A stretch of 64,000 nt of DNA, taken from the NCBI RefSeq assembly GCF_000685865.1, contig NZ_JMKS01000003.1, positions 248,001-312,000 of the forward strand. Direction: 5' to 3'. Positions 29,628 to 39,574 of the stretch are shown one piece after another. A model generated the notes under the pieces. That model saw only the letters and a list, made by a program, of their open reading frames with translations, was not told the origin of the DNA and ran no database searches. The position numbers were made by a program, and so were the translations under genes. Positions within the stretch are counted from its first letter, which is position 1. Each line of letters opens with the position of its first letter. Source of the DNA: Exiguobacterium antarcticum DSM 14480 (GTDB lineage: Bacteria; Bacillota; Bacilli; Exiguobacteriales; Exiguobacteriaceae).

Positions 29628-29984
29628 TCAATGAATGAACAGTTGACGAATCCCGATTCCAAACAGTAGCAGTTGGACGGGAAGAGCAATTAAAATCGTG
29701 ATCCGCCAACTATGTCGAATCATCTGTAAATAATCCACATCCACTTTTTTGATTCGTTGCCATAAGGCATTAAGCGCAAAGATGAGGAGGACGGCAATCA
29801 ATAACCAGCCTAAGTAATTTTGACCCGTCAGCGCGATCAAGGCGACATGAATGCCATAAAGGACGATGAATGTGCCCAAATCGAGTGCGAGGCGGACCGC
29901 TTTTCCGTGTTGACGAAACAAAATCAAAAAAATAATATACAAACTAACCAAACTAAAAATTGGAAATATGATAAACCATGTCAC
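29628..29984 (-). CDS. DUF3397 family membrane protein
   Basis: 118 residues with four hydrophobic segments (about 3-22, 33-52, 60-75 and 95-113). The family is found next to panE and bshC in Bacillales, and its function is unknown. GTG start overlaps the panE stop by 4 bases, so the two are translationally coupled. Family assignment rests on size, topology and context. Confidence 0.75.
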   Translation of the reverse strand: MTWFIIFPIFSLVSLYIIFLILFRQHGKAVRLALDLGTFIVLYGIHVALIALTGQNYLGWLLIAVLLIFALNALWQRIKKVDVDYLQMIRHSWRITILIALPVQLLLFGIGIRQLFIH

Positions 29985-30802
29985 ATCGAATCCCCTCTTT
30001 TTTCCTGAGATTTAATCTGTTCAAAATAAAAAGTCAGTAAGGGTGTCGGTTCGGTTGCACGTGCTAGGACATACCCGACAATCGGCTCAATCTCGGTTCT
30101 GCGCCCGCGGTCCAGATCCTGAAGCATCGATGAACGATTCAGATGTGTGCGTTGCATCACCTGTTCGATTTCTTCATAGGAAATGTCATGGCGCGGAAAG
30201 ACCTGTCGTAACTCTTCGAAGAGACCACGTGCTTTCGTCGCGTAAGGTTCTTCCAACAGTTGGCCATTTGTAATCCGGTAGTAGGCCGTGAGCGGATTGA
30301 TGACGGCGTTCATGAACAATTTCGTCAACATGATGTGCTCGATGTTCGGCACATGTTCAAAATGTAACATCCCCTCACGCAACATCGGGAGACTCGTCCG
30401 TCCATAACGGATTCGACCTATCCCCGTATGTCGCACCTCGTACAAACCAGTTTTCATGGCACCATGCTCGACGAGACCGAATAAGGCACTTGGCAATTGT
30501 TCTGCTTGTTCCAGATGCCCCATTCCATTTTGTAAAAACATGACCGGCATCGTACCAATCAAAAGATAGGGCATCACACTTTTTATATCATACGACTTTG
30601 TTGTAACGAACACCAAGTCTTGTGACTCGAATTGATCAAGTGGTCGAACTTCGACCGGCGAACTTGCTTGACCATCCCGGATGATCTTGATGTCGTGCCC
30701 CGCCGTCTGCCGTGTATAGAGCGTCACGCTATGTTGTTCTGCTAGGTAGGACGCGATTAACAACCCAATCGATCCTGCACCGATAATTCCCACTTTACTC
30801 AT
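29981..30802 (-). CDS. panE: 2-dehydropantoate 2-reductase family protein
   Basis: Predicted NADPH-dependent reduction of ketopantoate to pantoate for coenzyme A. 273 residues, slightly short for the family (about 300). Rossmann motif VGIIGAGSIGLLIASYL at the N-terminus, FVTTKSYDI near residue 69, FLQNGMGH near 88 and the catalytic-Lys segment MLTKLFMNAVINPLTAYYR near 157. Bacilli often have two such paralogues, so pathway role is likely but not certain. Confidence 0.85.
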   Translation of the reverse strand: MSKVGIIGAGSIGLLIASYLAEQHSVTLYTRQTAGHDIKIIRDGQASSPVEVRPLDQFESQDLVFVTTKSYDIKSVMPYLLIGTMPVMFLQNGMGHLEQAEQLPSALFGLVEHGAMKTGLYEVRHTGIGRIRYGRTSLPMLREGMLHFEHVPNIEHIMLTKLFMNAVINPLTAYYRITNGQLLEEPYATKARGLFEELRQVFPRHDISYEEIEQVMQRTHLNRSSMLQDLDRGRRTEIEPIVGYVLARATEPTPLLTFYFEQIKSQEKRGDSM

Positions 30803-30825
30803 CCGTCAACTCTCCTTTTCTCATC

Positions 30826-30870
30826 AAAAAAAGCGACCTGTCAAACCGATTGCTCGATTCTAGGGTCGCT
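30826..30870 (-). terminator. Terminator after rpmF
   Basis: AGCGACC/GGTCGCT stem with extra AA/TT pairs and a T-run on the minus strand between rpmF and panE. Confidence 0.88.
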
Positions 30871-30889
30871 TTTATACCGATCATTCAGC

Positions 30890-31063
30890 TTACTTGCTGA
30901 TGATTTCTTTACCTTTGTACGAGCCACATGCTTTACAAACGCGGTGTGAAAGTTTCATTTCACCACAGTTTGGGCACTCGACCATACCTGGTACACGGAG
31001 TTTGAAATGAGTACGGCGAAGACGTTTGCGTGTTTTCGACGTTCTGCGGAATGGTACTGCCAT
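30890..31063 (-). CDS. rpmF: Ribosomal protein L32
   Basis: 57-residue large-subunit protein: [20 protein letters not shown], then a zinc ribbon with cysteine pairs CPNC and CKAC. All four Cys are kept, so this is the zinc-binding form. Ribosome site AAGGAGGTGG. Follows yceD, the usual pairing. Confidence 0.97.
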   Translation of the reverse strand: MAVPFRRTSKTRKRLRRTHFKLRVPGMVECPNCGEMKLSHRVCKACGSYKGKEIISK

Positions 31064-31108
31064 CGTTGTCCACCTCCTTGAAAAAATACACTCGCCTTCA
31101 CAAAAAGA

Positions 31109-31633
31109 TTAGGAATCCTGATCTTTTTTAAAGAACTGAGCGAGACCCGCAAGTCGCGGATCGATTTTTGGTTCAGCTTCTTCTGGCGTTTCTTCTGAAA
31201 GAACCGTCCAGCCTTCCCCTTGAACCAACTGATTTTCTTCATCATCCCCATGCACTTGCACTGGCACATGAAGTAAAATCAATTCTTGCACGAGTGGTCG
31301 AAGATCAACCGTATTCCCGATCGGTAAGTTGATGTCATCCGAATCACTCGGAACAACACCCGCTTCAAGCAGGAACGACTCGATGGATTCAATCTCGAAC
31401 GGGTACACGACGTCATTTAGCGTCCGGGCATCCGGAAGCGTCATTTCACCTGTAATCCGGAGATTGAATATTAATTGATTCGATGTAAACGATGCATTTG
31501 CACGAATGTGCACAGGTTGCACCGCCCGGATATCCGGATGGAGGGCGATGAGCTCAGGAAGCTCAACCGTCTCGTTAACCTGAAGTTGACCCAGATTACG
31601 CAATTTATACAATTGCATCAGGGACCATTTCAT
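31109..31633 (-). CDS. yceD: YceD/DUF177 family protein, rRNA-associated
   Basis: 174 residues from the ATG giving MKWSLMQLYKLRN, with GAGGTGA before it; an upstream in-frame start lacks a site. The DUF177 pattern is seen in the acidic middle and the VVYPFEIESI / DDINLPIGNTVDLRPLVQELILLHVP segment near residue 105, with a C-terminal PKIDPRLAGLAQF. In E. coli and plants the family affects 23S rRNA accumulation. Co-transcribed with rpmF from a consensus promoter. Called ylbN in B. subtilis. Confidence 0.88.
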   Translation of the reverse strand: MKWSLMQLYKLRNLGQLQVNETVELPELIALHPDIRAVQPVHIRANASFTSNQLIFNLRITGEMTLPDARTLNDVVYPFEIESIESFLLEAGVVPSDSDDINLPIGNTVDLRPLVQELILLHVPVQVHGDDEENQLVQGEGWTVLSEETPEEAEPKIDPRLAGLAQFFKKDQDS

Positions 31634-31661
31634 CCGAATCACCTCAATTGCAACAATATGA

Positions 31662-31690
31662 ATTATAGAGAGGACATCTTGTTTTGTCAA
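31662..31690 (-). promoter_or_regulatory. Consensus promoter of yceD-rpmF
   Basis: Minus strand TTGACA, 17 bases, TATAAT: a perfect match to the vegetative consensus, ending about 30 bases before the yceD ATG. It overlaps the divergent tmcAL promoter. Confidence 0.9.
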
Positions 31691-31707
31691 TGTTTTTTCT
31701 TTACACT
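31679..31707 (+). promoter_or_regulatory. Predicted promoter of tmcAL, overlapping the yceD promoter
   Basis: TTGTTT, 17 bases, TACACT on the plus strand. Its -35 box lies within the spacer of the divergent yceD promoter, so the two polymerases cannot bind at once. Confidence 0.6.
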
Positions 31708-31788
31708 GAAATCGCTAGAGAACGAACACTTTCGGACGTCTTCATTCATATTACCGCACTTAATTCCGTTTGCAAAGGAGAAAGTTTC

Positions 31789-32912
31789 ATGAGAATGACT
31801 GCAATTATTTCTGAGTACAATCCGTTTCACAATGGACACCTGTATCAAGCGAAAATCGCGCGCCACGAAACCGGTGCCGATTTGATCGTCGCCATCATGA
31901 GCGGAACGTTCACGCAGCGTGGCGAACCCGCCTTTACGGACAAGTGGTCCCGGGCACAAGCAGCGGTCGCAAGTGGTGAAATCGACCTTGTTTTGGAACT
32001 TCCGTTTTACTTCGCCGTCCAGCGCGCCGATCGATTCGCACTTGGCGGGGTCACGATTGCGGAAACGATCGGGGCACACACCTTATCATTCGGGAGTGAA
32101 TGTGGTGAAGTGACACCATTTATTACCGCGGCTTCTGAAAATCACGAAGCGAATCCACGTTACCAGGAATTACTTCAGCAGGGGCTCGCGCAAGGGTTAT
32201 CGTCTGCGACAGCAGCAAGTCAGGCTTTTCAGGCAATGACGACGACACTGGATCTGACGACACCGAATAATACACTAGGTTATTATTACGCCCGTGCTGC
32301 CTCAAGCATCGCGTTGCATACGACGAAACGTATCGGGAGTGGTTACCATGATCTTTCCGTTGGTGACGTCATGAGCGCGACCGCCATTCGGGCGTATTAT
32401 ACGCAACATCAATCCTTGATCGGATTACCAGAAGCGACCGCTGAGACGCTCCAGGACGCAGTCTTTGCTTCATTCGACACTTACTATCCATTCATCCGCC
32501 ATCGTCTCCTGACAACGAGTCTCGCTGATTTGACGCAATTTAATGGGATGGATGCTTCATTAGCTCCCCGGTTGATTGATGGTGCTCGCCGGCACGATTC
32601 TTTCGAAGGCTTCATGTCTTTCGTCAAGACACGGCGCTATACACGGACGAGTTTGCAGCGGGCACTGATTTATCTTTTGACTTCCACCATGAAACGGGAA
32701 ATCGATGGGTTACCGTTTGATCAGATCGATTACGTTCGCCCGCTAGCGTTCAACGAGATCGGTCGAACCGCTTTACGTCAAATCAAACAACGGGTTCCAA
32801 TCATCTCGACGTTCGAAAAACATCCTTGGCTCATCAAAGAAAGCCAAGTCACAGCAGCATATGCTGTGCCCTTGGCTCGTTATCAACAATTAGCAGAACA
32901 TCGTCGCTTCGC

Positions 32913-32940
<28 letters not shown>
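31789..32940 (+). CDS. tmcAL: tRNA-Met cytidine acetate ligase
   Basis: Makes N4-acetylcytidine at the wobble position of elongator tRNA-Met from acetate and ATP (formerly ylbM). 383 residues from the ATG preceded by AAAGGAG; a longer frame from 31684 has no site. Nucleotidyltransferase HxGH motif EYNPFHNGHLYQ near residue 10 and IMSGTFTQRGEPA near 39; a C-terminal tRNA-binding part follows. Its last 28 bases overlap, tail to tail, the end of the protease gene on the other strand. Confidence 0.93.
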
Positions 32941-34968
<2,028 letters not shown>

Positions 34969-34984
34969 GTTATTCCTTCCTTTC

Positions 34985-35017
34985 AAAAAAGAGCGACGAG
35001 GATGTCCTCATCGCTCT
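34985..35017 (-). terminator. Terminator between ylbG and rsmD
   Basis: AGAGCGATGAGGA/TCCTCGTCGCTCT stem with one G-T wobble and a T-run on the minus strand. Confidence 0.92.
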
Positions 35018-35022
35018 ACCAG

Positions 35023-35280
35023 TTAGACTTCTTCGTGCATCTTGCCTTTTTTGTTGGCATAGGTCTCGATGATGAACGGTCGTTCTGAACGGAGTACCGT
35101 CTCAACAAACGGTAATTCCGTAATCCGTTCGATTGCTTGTTCATGTTGTTCCAAATCAACATATAAAAAGACGTATCGTTCACGTTTGGACGTGAAGTAG
35201 ACATTTCCGAACCGACGTAACTGGCGCGATGCCTTCAACGCATTGACATAGACGATGAGTCCAATCCGATCCTTGATCAC
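35023..35280 (-). CDS. ylbG: YlbG family protein (DUF2129, UPF0298)
   Basis: 85-residue cytoplasmic protein with no membrane segment: GLIVYVNALKASRQLRRFGNV, then YVFLYVDLEQHEQAIERI and FVETVLRSERPFIIE, the UPF0298 pattern. Function unknown. GTG start preceded by GGAGG. Sits between ylbF and rsmD as in B. subtilis. Confidence 0.9.
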   Translation of the reverse strand: MIKDRIGLIVYVNALKASRQLRRFGNVYFTSKRERYVFLYVDLEQHEQAIERITELPFVETVLRSERPFIIETYANKKGKMHEEV

Positions 35281-35305
35281 ACACCGTTCCTCCCTTTTTC
35301 AGCTC

Positions 35306-35746
35306 TTACCCGCTACAGCTGCAACTTCCGCCAGTCGAACATCCTCCGGCACATCCTTGGTCGAAAAACGGATTGCCTGTCGGTACCTTGATTTGAGGTG
35401 ATACTTGTCCGGCAAGGACCAAACTGACTTGTCCGAGTAGCGTTTCGAGTTGTTTTTCGGCTTTCTTGAACTGGGCGACTTCTTCTTGCAGATCAAGCGC
35501 CCGCTTGATTTCGTGTACCTTTTTCGTAATCGTTTGGTAGTCCGGATGATACCGACCGAACCGTTGGACCAATTCGTATTCTTCCTTGATCCGGTTGAAG
35601 TCACGGATGACGTCCTGTGCCTGTCTTGAGGTGGCTCGTGCCTGTTTTGCTAATCTATATGCTTGACCTGTTTCGCTTTGCGAGAGAGAGTGTGCAAGGT
35701 CTTCCGCTGCGTTGATGAGGTCGATTGTTTTATCTGAATAAATCAC
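35306..35746 (-). CDS. ylbF: YlbF/YmcA-family regulator of RNA processing
   Basis: Helical protein of 146 residues from a GTG start preceded by AAGGAGGAG. In B. subtilis YlbF with YmcA and YaaT forms the RicAFT complex that binds iron-sulfur clusters and guides RNase Y cleavage. The Com_YlbF helical region covers about 1-110 (coiled-coil rich). A short Cys-rich tail, CAGGCSTGGSCSCSG, ends the protein and resembles the cluster-ligating tail of RicF. Its YmcA and YaaT partners are outside the window. Confidence 0.88.
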   Translation of the reverse strand: MIYSDKTIDLINAAEDLAHSLSQSETGQAYRLAKQARATSRQAQDVIRDFNRIKEEYELVQRFGRYHPDYQTITKKVHEIKRALDLQEEVAQFKKAEKQLETLLGQVSLVLAGQVSPQIKVPTGNPFFDQGCAGGCSTGGSCSCSG

Positions 35747-35847
35747 AACGAATCTCCTCCTTAACTTAACCATCATATCATAACATTTGTCTCGCTCCTA
35801 GGACGCTGAATTGTGTATAATTTGTTCAGAAGGAAGGAATGAATTGT

Positions 35848-36615
35848 ATGCAATTTTTATCGTTTAACATGTTTCGGACGATTGGGATTCGGACTGAACA
35901 TGCGAAGTCAGATTATCACTTTGATTCACTCGCTAAAATCGCACAAGCCGATGTGATTTTGTTTCCCGAATATTGGCAAGTGAACTCGATCATTTATGGA
36001 ATGAAAAAACCGATTTTTCCTTCCGCTGCCACATTCCATCTCGGTCACGATAAGATTGAAATGACACGGATTTTCAAGACGGTCATTCCGGAACATATCC
36101 CACGGACGGAGATTTACGGGAAAAATGAGTTTACGATCACCCGTGTCCTTGATGAGTTCGCGTTCCCGTTCGTCGCTAAAACCGTTCGGAGTTCCATGGG
36201 ACAAGGTGTCCATCTCATTAAAAATGAACAAGACTGGGAAAAATATGTCGCACAACACGAAACATTTTATGTGCAAGAGTATATCCCAAACGAAAAAGAC
36301 CTGCGTGTCGTCGTCGTAGGTGATACGATTCTTGCTGCGTACTGGCGGATCGGAGGCGGACAATTTTTAAACAATGTCGCCCAAGGGGGAACGCTTGACT
36401 TTGAGAACGTTCCGCAAGAGGCGCTTGATTTTGTCCTCACGCTCGCTCAACAACTGGATATCGATCATGCCGGATTTGATCTGATTTTCCGGGATGGTCA
36501 GATCTATGTGTTAGAATTCAATGTCTTGTTTGGTGGCGAAGGTCTGAACCATCTCGGGATCCATGCGCCAGATACGATTTTGGAGTATGTCGAACGAAAA
36601 TACGGAAGTTCATGA
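35848..36615 (+). CDS. RimK-like ATP-grasp protein of unknown substrate
   Basis: 255 residues from the second ATG (MQFLSFNMFRTIG), which is better spaced from AGGAAGG than the ATG three codons earlier. ATP-grasp core: ATP-binding FPFVAKTVRSSMGQGVHLI near residue 107, YVQEYIPNEKDLRVVVVG near 145, and the Mg-binding pair in FDLIF and VLEFNVLFGGEGLNH near 210-230. Such proteins ligate a carboxylate to an amine, often amino acids onto peptides. Monocistronic and divergent from ylbF. No partner gene reveals its substrate. Confidence 0.8.
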   Translation: MQFLSFNMFRTIGIRTEHAKSDYHFDSLAKIAQADVILFPEYWQVNSIIYGMKKPIFPSAATFHLGHDKIEMTRIFKTVIPEHIPRTEIYGKNEFTITRVLDEFAFPFVAKTVRSSMGQGVHLIKNEQDWEKYVAQHETFYVQEYIPNEKDLRVVVVGDTILAAYWRIGGGQFLNNVAQGGTLDFENVPQEALDFVLTLAQQLDIDHAGFDLIFRDGQIYVLEFNVLFGGEGLNHLGIHAPDTILEYVERKYGSS

Positions 36616-36663
36616 ATTCTTCAAATCGACTTCACATTTTTTTCTTTATCGATGGATTCATTA

Positions 36664-36698
36664 TGGTATGATAGCTTGGAAAGACTAGTGTACACTAG
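36664..36698 (+). promoter_or_regulatory. Extended -10 promoter and palindromic operator candidate of the YugN-like gene
   Basis: TGGTATGAT at 36664-36672 is an extended -10 box. A 14-base perfect palindrome CTAGTGTACACTAG lies at 36685-36698, just after the likely start site (about 36679) and 28 bases before the ATG. It could bind a repressor dimer or form a hairpin at the RNA 5' end. Confidence 0.6.
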
Positions 36699-36725
36699 CA
36701 AACTGGGGTATAGGGGGATTCACAC

Positions 36726-37076
36726 ATGAAGTTTGAACAGTTCGGAATCGAAGGCAAGGAAATTAAATTCGGGTTACTTGAAACAATCATGGATCATCAT
36801 CGTTTTGTTCGTGAAGGACAATGGGATTATGAACGTGCGATGTACGATATGAAGTACGAAAAACAATCAACAGGAGAAGTATTCTATCTCCGTGTTCCAG
36901 TCTATGCCATTCAAGGTGAACTCGAAGACCGTCAAGCTGTCGTTCGGATGCTGACACCATTGCTTGGAAAACATTATTACCCGCATGGCGTCGAGTACGA
37001 TGAGGAATTCCCGCCTGAAATCGTCAAAGACTGCGAGCGCCGTCTCACTGCATTACTTGAAACACTCGAAAAATAA
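36726..37076 (+). CDS. YugN-like family protein
   Basis: 116-residue cytoplasmic protein matching the YugN-like family: FEQFGIEGKEIKFGLLETIMDHHRFVREGQWDYERAMYDMK at the N-terminus (seen as consecutive pieces), then FYLRVPVYAIQGELE and LGKHYYPHGVEYDEEFP. Function unknown. Monocistronic, with its own promoter and a strong terminator 8 bases after the stop. Confidence 0.85.
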   Translation: MKFEQFGIEGKEIKFGLLETIMDHHRFVREGQWDYERAMYDMKYEKQSTGEVFYLRVPVYAIQGELEDRQAVVRMLTPLLGKHYYPHGVEYDEEFPPEIVKDCERRLTALLETLEK

Positions 37077-37083
37077 GGTTAAC

Positions 37084-37122
37084 GAACCAAAGTTCACGTC
37101 ATGTGACTTTGGTTCTTTTTTT
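37084..37122 (+). terminator. Terminator after the YugN-like gene
   Basis: GAACCAAAGT...ACTTTGGTTC stem followed by seven T on the plus strand. Confidence 0.95.
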
Positions 37123-37133
37123 AATCCTTTTAC

Positions 37134-37166
37134 AAAAAAAGACGTTCCCGATGTTCCGGAAACGTC
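37134..37166 (-). terminator. Terminator of the ctaG-sco operon
   Basis: GACGTTTCCGG...CGGGAACGTC stem with a T-run on the minus strand, just after the last gene of the oxidase assembly operon and tail to tail with the YugN terminator. Confidence 0.9.
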
Positions 37167-37176
37167 ATCACTTCTA

Positions 37177-37443
37177 TCATTTTGCAATCAACTGTAAATA
37201 ATCCAATACCTCTTCACCTAACTGCAGGTTTACCTGTTCACGCAAGTGTTGGTACAATGCAGCGAGTTGTTTCTCCTCGACATGGACTTTCATACTAAAA
37301 GCAATCGCATCTCCAGATAAACGTTTAATCCGAATGACGGTTGCCCCGAAATCAATGACGGTACATAGTAATAACTCTTCAATCGCTTGGACCGAAACAG
37401 TCACTTCGCCTTGTACTCCATAACGTTCGCTCAAGGTATTCAC
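37177..37443 (-). CDS. Unknown 88-residue protein coupled to sco
   Basis: I do not recognise the family. 88 residues, acidic, without membrane segment, metal motif (one Cys only) or signal peptide: MNTLSERYGVQGEVTVSVQA, then IDFGATVIRIKRLSGDAIAFS and a helical LYQHLREQVNLQLGEEVLDYL. The alternating strand/helix pattern suggests a small alpha/beta domain. It overlaps the sco stop by 4 bases (ATGA) and ends the operon, so it is made together with Sco. A role in copper-centre assembly or stability is only inference from position. Confidence 0.75.
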   Translation of the reverse strand: MNTLSERYGVQGEVTVSVQAIEELLLCTVIDFGATVIRIKRLSGDAIAFSMKVHVEEKQLAALYQHLREQVNLQLGEEVLDYLQLIAK

Positions 37444-38045
37444 TCCTTCGCAAGTTGTTTGACCGATGTCATAACTTCCTCTAAGTCGACCGGTTCATCT
37501 GGAGTCTTTGCCATGGATGAAATGGCACGTACTTTATTGTCCCGATCGAGAATGAACATTTGTGTTCCGTGCGTCACTAAACCACTCTCTGCTTTTGAAT
37601 AGTAGAAGTTCAATTGACGTGTCAGACGATCGATGACGACATCATCTCCTGTCAAGACTTTCCATCCTTCTTCGTTCGCCTCAAAATTAGACGCATACTT
37701 CTTCAAGACTTTTGGTGTATCCACTTTGGGATCCACTGTCACAGCAACGAGTTCGACATCCGTTCCATACAGTTCTTCTGCTCGTAACTGTTTTTCTAAT
37801 TTTCGGTAGTCATTCAGTGTCAGCGGACAAATATCCGGACAGTTGGAATAAAAAAACGTCAAGACCTTTACTTTTCCATCTTCGGAATTAAATTGTTTTC
37901 CATCGACGGCATTCGTCAGTTCAAATGGAGTCGGTTCAGCAATGACAGGTAGCTTCTCTTTCATGAAAAAATAATAATACCCGCCCGCCGCAGCAATCAA
38001 AATCAAGACGACTGCTGCCACAGTTAAATAACTGTTTTTTTTCAA
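37440..38045 (-). CDS. SCO1/SenC-family copper chaperone for cytochrome oxidase
   Basis: Membrane-anchored thioredoxin-fold protein that helps build the CuA centre of oxidase subunit II. 201 residues from a TTG start preceded by AAGGGGGTAA. An N-terminal membrane anchor (about 6-27), then the copper-binding CxxxC in FFYSNCPDICPLTL near residue 70 and the third ligand His in LVTHGTQMFILD near 161. Downstream of ctaG and a DUF420 protein, close to ctaC, whose product is its expected client. Confidence 0.94.
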   Translation of the reverse strand: MKKNSYLTVAAVVLILIAAAGGYYYFFMKEKLPVIAEPTPFELTNAVDGKQFNSEDGKVKVLTFFYSNCPDICPLTLNDYRKLEKQLRAEELYGTDVELVAVTVDPKVDTPKVLKKYASNFEANEEGWKVLTGDDVVIDRLTRQLNFYYSKAESGLVTHGTQMFILDRDNKVRAISSMAKTPDEPVDLEEVMTSVKQLAKE

Positions 38046-38057
38046 GTCGTTACCCCC

Positions 38058-38519
38058 TTAATGATTCCAAATCGCCCGGAACACGTTCGTCGTCTCCCCT
38101 GGTTCATATACGACATACAGCAGACAATAGACGATCACACCCGTAATCGCCGTCAAAAACCAAATCACGGACGCTTTTGGACCAATCTTACGGTGTTTCG
38201 TAAAGTTTTTCTTATATGCAAAAAAGAGAGCCATTAATCCAAGTACTCCACCCGATGTCGCGAGGAGGATATGGAAAATTAAAAATCCTGTGTAATACGG
38301 TTTAATCGTGTCCGGTCCACCAAAGGCTGTATTGCCTAGAAGGATCGTCCGTAACGCATACATGATGAAAAATAACAAAGCTAGTGCAGCAGCAATCGTC
38401 ATCACGAATTGGTGTGCTTTCATGTTCCGACGTGTCTGGGCAATCAAGAACCACCCAATCGCTACAAAAATCGCACTGATGACAATTAATGTGACACAAA
38501 TCAACGGCAAATAACTCAT
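38058..38519 (-). CDS. DUF420 membrane protein (CtaM-like)
   Basis: 153 residues with four membrane segments (about 4-26, 38-60, 80-103 and 116-140). Histidines at the membrane faces (KAHQF, FHILLATSGG, FTKHRKIG) fit the DUF420 family, of which CtaM in Staphylococcus is needed for heme-copper oxidase assembly. Between ctaG and sco in one operon. Confidence 0.88.
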   Translation of the reverse strand: MSYLPLICVTLIVISAIFVAIGWFLIAQTRRNMKAHQFVMTIAAALALLFFIMYALRTILLGNTAFGGPDTIKPYYTGFLIFHILLATSGGVLGLMALFFAYKKNFTKHRKIGPKASVIWFLTAITGVIVYCLLYVVYEPGETTNVFRAIWNH

Positions 38520-38537
38520 GTTTCAACTTCCTCCAAT

Positions 38538-39443
38538 TTAATCCGCTTTTGGCGAGAAGGACATGCCTTCATCGACAGCAGTACTTTTAGAACGTCTCAC
38601 CCATGTAAAGAATGTGAGTCCGAAGAACAGACCATACACCAACTCTTGTCCAAGTTTCATCAAGACACCACCAAATCGTTGATCTTCTAGCAGGTCGTTG
38701 GTCGTTCCAAACAAGCGTTCCATGTTCAGACCACTCACATCATTATTCGGCATACAGTAGGCAAGGACTTTCGCAAAAGTTGCCGGATCTTGGTAGGCGT
38801 CATACTGGAAACTTTGGCTAAAGATCATGAACGCACATGCCGGTGTCAATAACACACCGTTCGCGACGATATACACCATCTTCTTTAAATCCGATAAGCT
38901 GTCTTCTTCGTTGACCGGTGCGATAATCGGATACCACATCGTCATGCTGAGGAAAATCAACGTTCCATGGAAAACCCGGTGAACGGTATAGTTCGTCAAC
39001 ACATAATCAAAGATGAACGGCATATGGTAAAACGTAAACAAGGAATTAAATAAAATCAGTGCAATCAACGGCAAAATGAAGAAGCGTAGTGTGCGACCGA
39101 TATAAGGTAACGCAAATAACCGTTTGAAGACCCATCCTGGAATGGCAAGCATCAATAATGGCGGTGCCACCATGTAGACGAATACCATCTGTAGCATATG
39201 GGCCGAAAAAGTGATGTGCGCCATTACATCAAGCGGACTCCCAAAACCGATATAGTAAACAAACAAGGCAGCAAGCATTGAAAATTTTTGCCCGAGTGTC
39301 GTTTCCGCTTCATCCGGCCGGCGGATTTTTTCGGTCACGACCGCATAAAACACATATATTCCAATCAAAAGTAACGCATAATACGGACTCCATAAAACCG
39401 TCCAGTCAAATTGTGATAAAGATCCCCTTAAGTTGCCTAACAT
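38538..39443 (-). CDS. ctaG: Cytochrome c oxidase assembly factor CtaG (caa3 type)
   Basis: Polytopic protein needed for active caa3 oxidase, probably in CuB delivery; unrelated in sequence to the Cox11-type CtaG. 301 residues from the ATG with GGGTGAG before it. About seven membrane segments; FSAHMLQMVFVYMVAPPLLML near residue 75 and YHMPFIFDYVL near 145 carry the conserved His and Met. Start of its own operon, after a terminator and a predicted promoter. Confidence 0.93.
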   Translation of the reverse strand: MLGNLRGSLSQFDWTVLWSPYYALLLIGIYVFYAVVTEKIRRPDEAETTLGQKFSMLAALFVYYIGFGSPLDVMAHITFSAHMLQMVFVYMVAPPLLMLAIPGWVFKRLFALPYIGRTLRFFILPLIALILFNSLFTFYHMPFIFDYVLTNYTVHRVFHGTLIFLSMTMWYPIIAPVNEEDSLSDLKKMVYIVANGVLLTPACAFMIFSQSFQYDAYQDPATFAKVLAYCMPNNDVSGLNMERLFGTTNDLLEDQRFGGVLMKLGQELVYGLFFGLTFFTWVRRSKSTAVDEGMSFSPKAD

Positions 39444-39476
39444 GTTTCTCACCCCGTTCCTTTTTCCTACAGATTA

Positions 39477-39505
39477 AGATTACCGTTCCCCTATTTCATT
39501 GTAAA
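39477..39505 (-). promoter_or_regulatory. Predicted promoter of the ctaG operon
   Basis: Minus strand TTTACA, 17 bases, TAATCT. The -10 is weak, but it lies between the ctaF terminator and ctaG, where a promoter is expected. Confidence 0.45.
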
Positions 39506-39526
39506 GGTTTCTCATAAAACGATTCT

Positions 39527-39566
39527 AAAATAAAAGACCATCCTGCTAAACGTTAGCAGAATGGTC
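39527..39566 (-). terminator. Terminator of the ctaBCDEF operon
   Basis: GACCATTCTGCTAA/TTAGCAGGATGGTC stem with one mismatch, followed by TTTTATTTT on the minus strand. Confidence 0.9.
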
Positions 39567-39574
39567 ACAATTTA

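Noticed and set aside
31684-31788. Upstream in-frame extension of tmcAL
   Set aside because: It runs through both promoters, lacks a ribosome site, and the family begins at the ATG after AAAGGAG.
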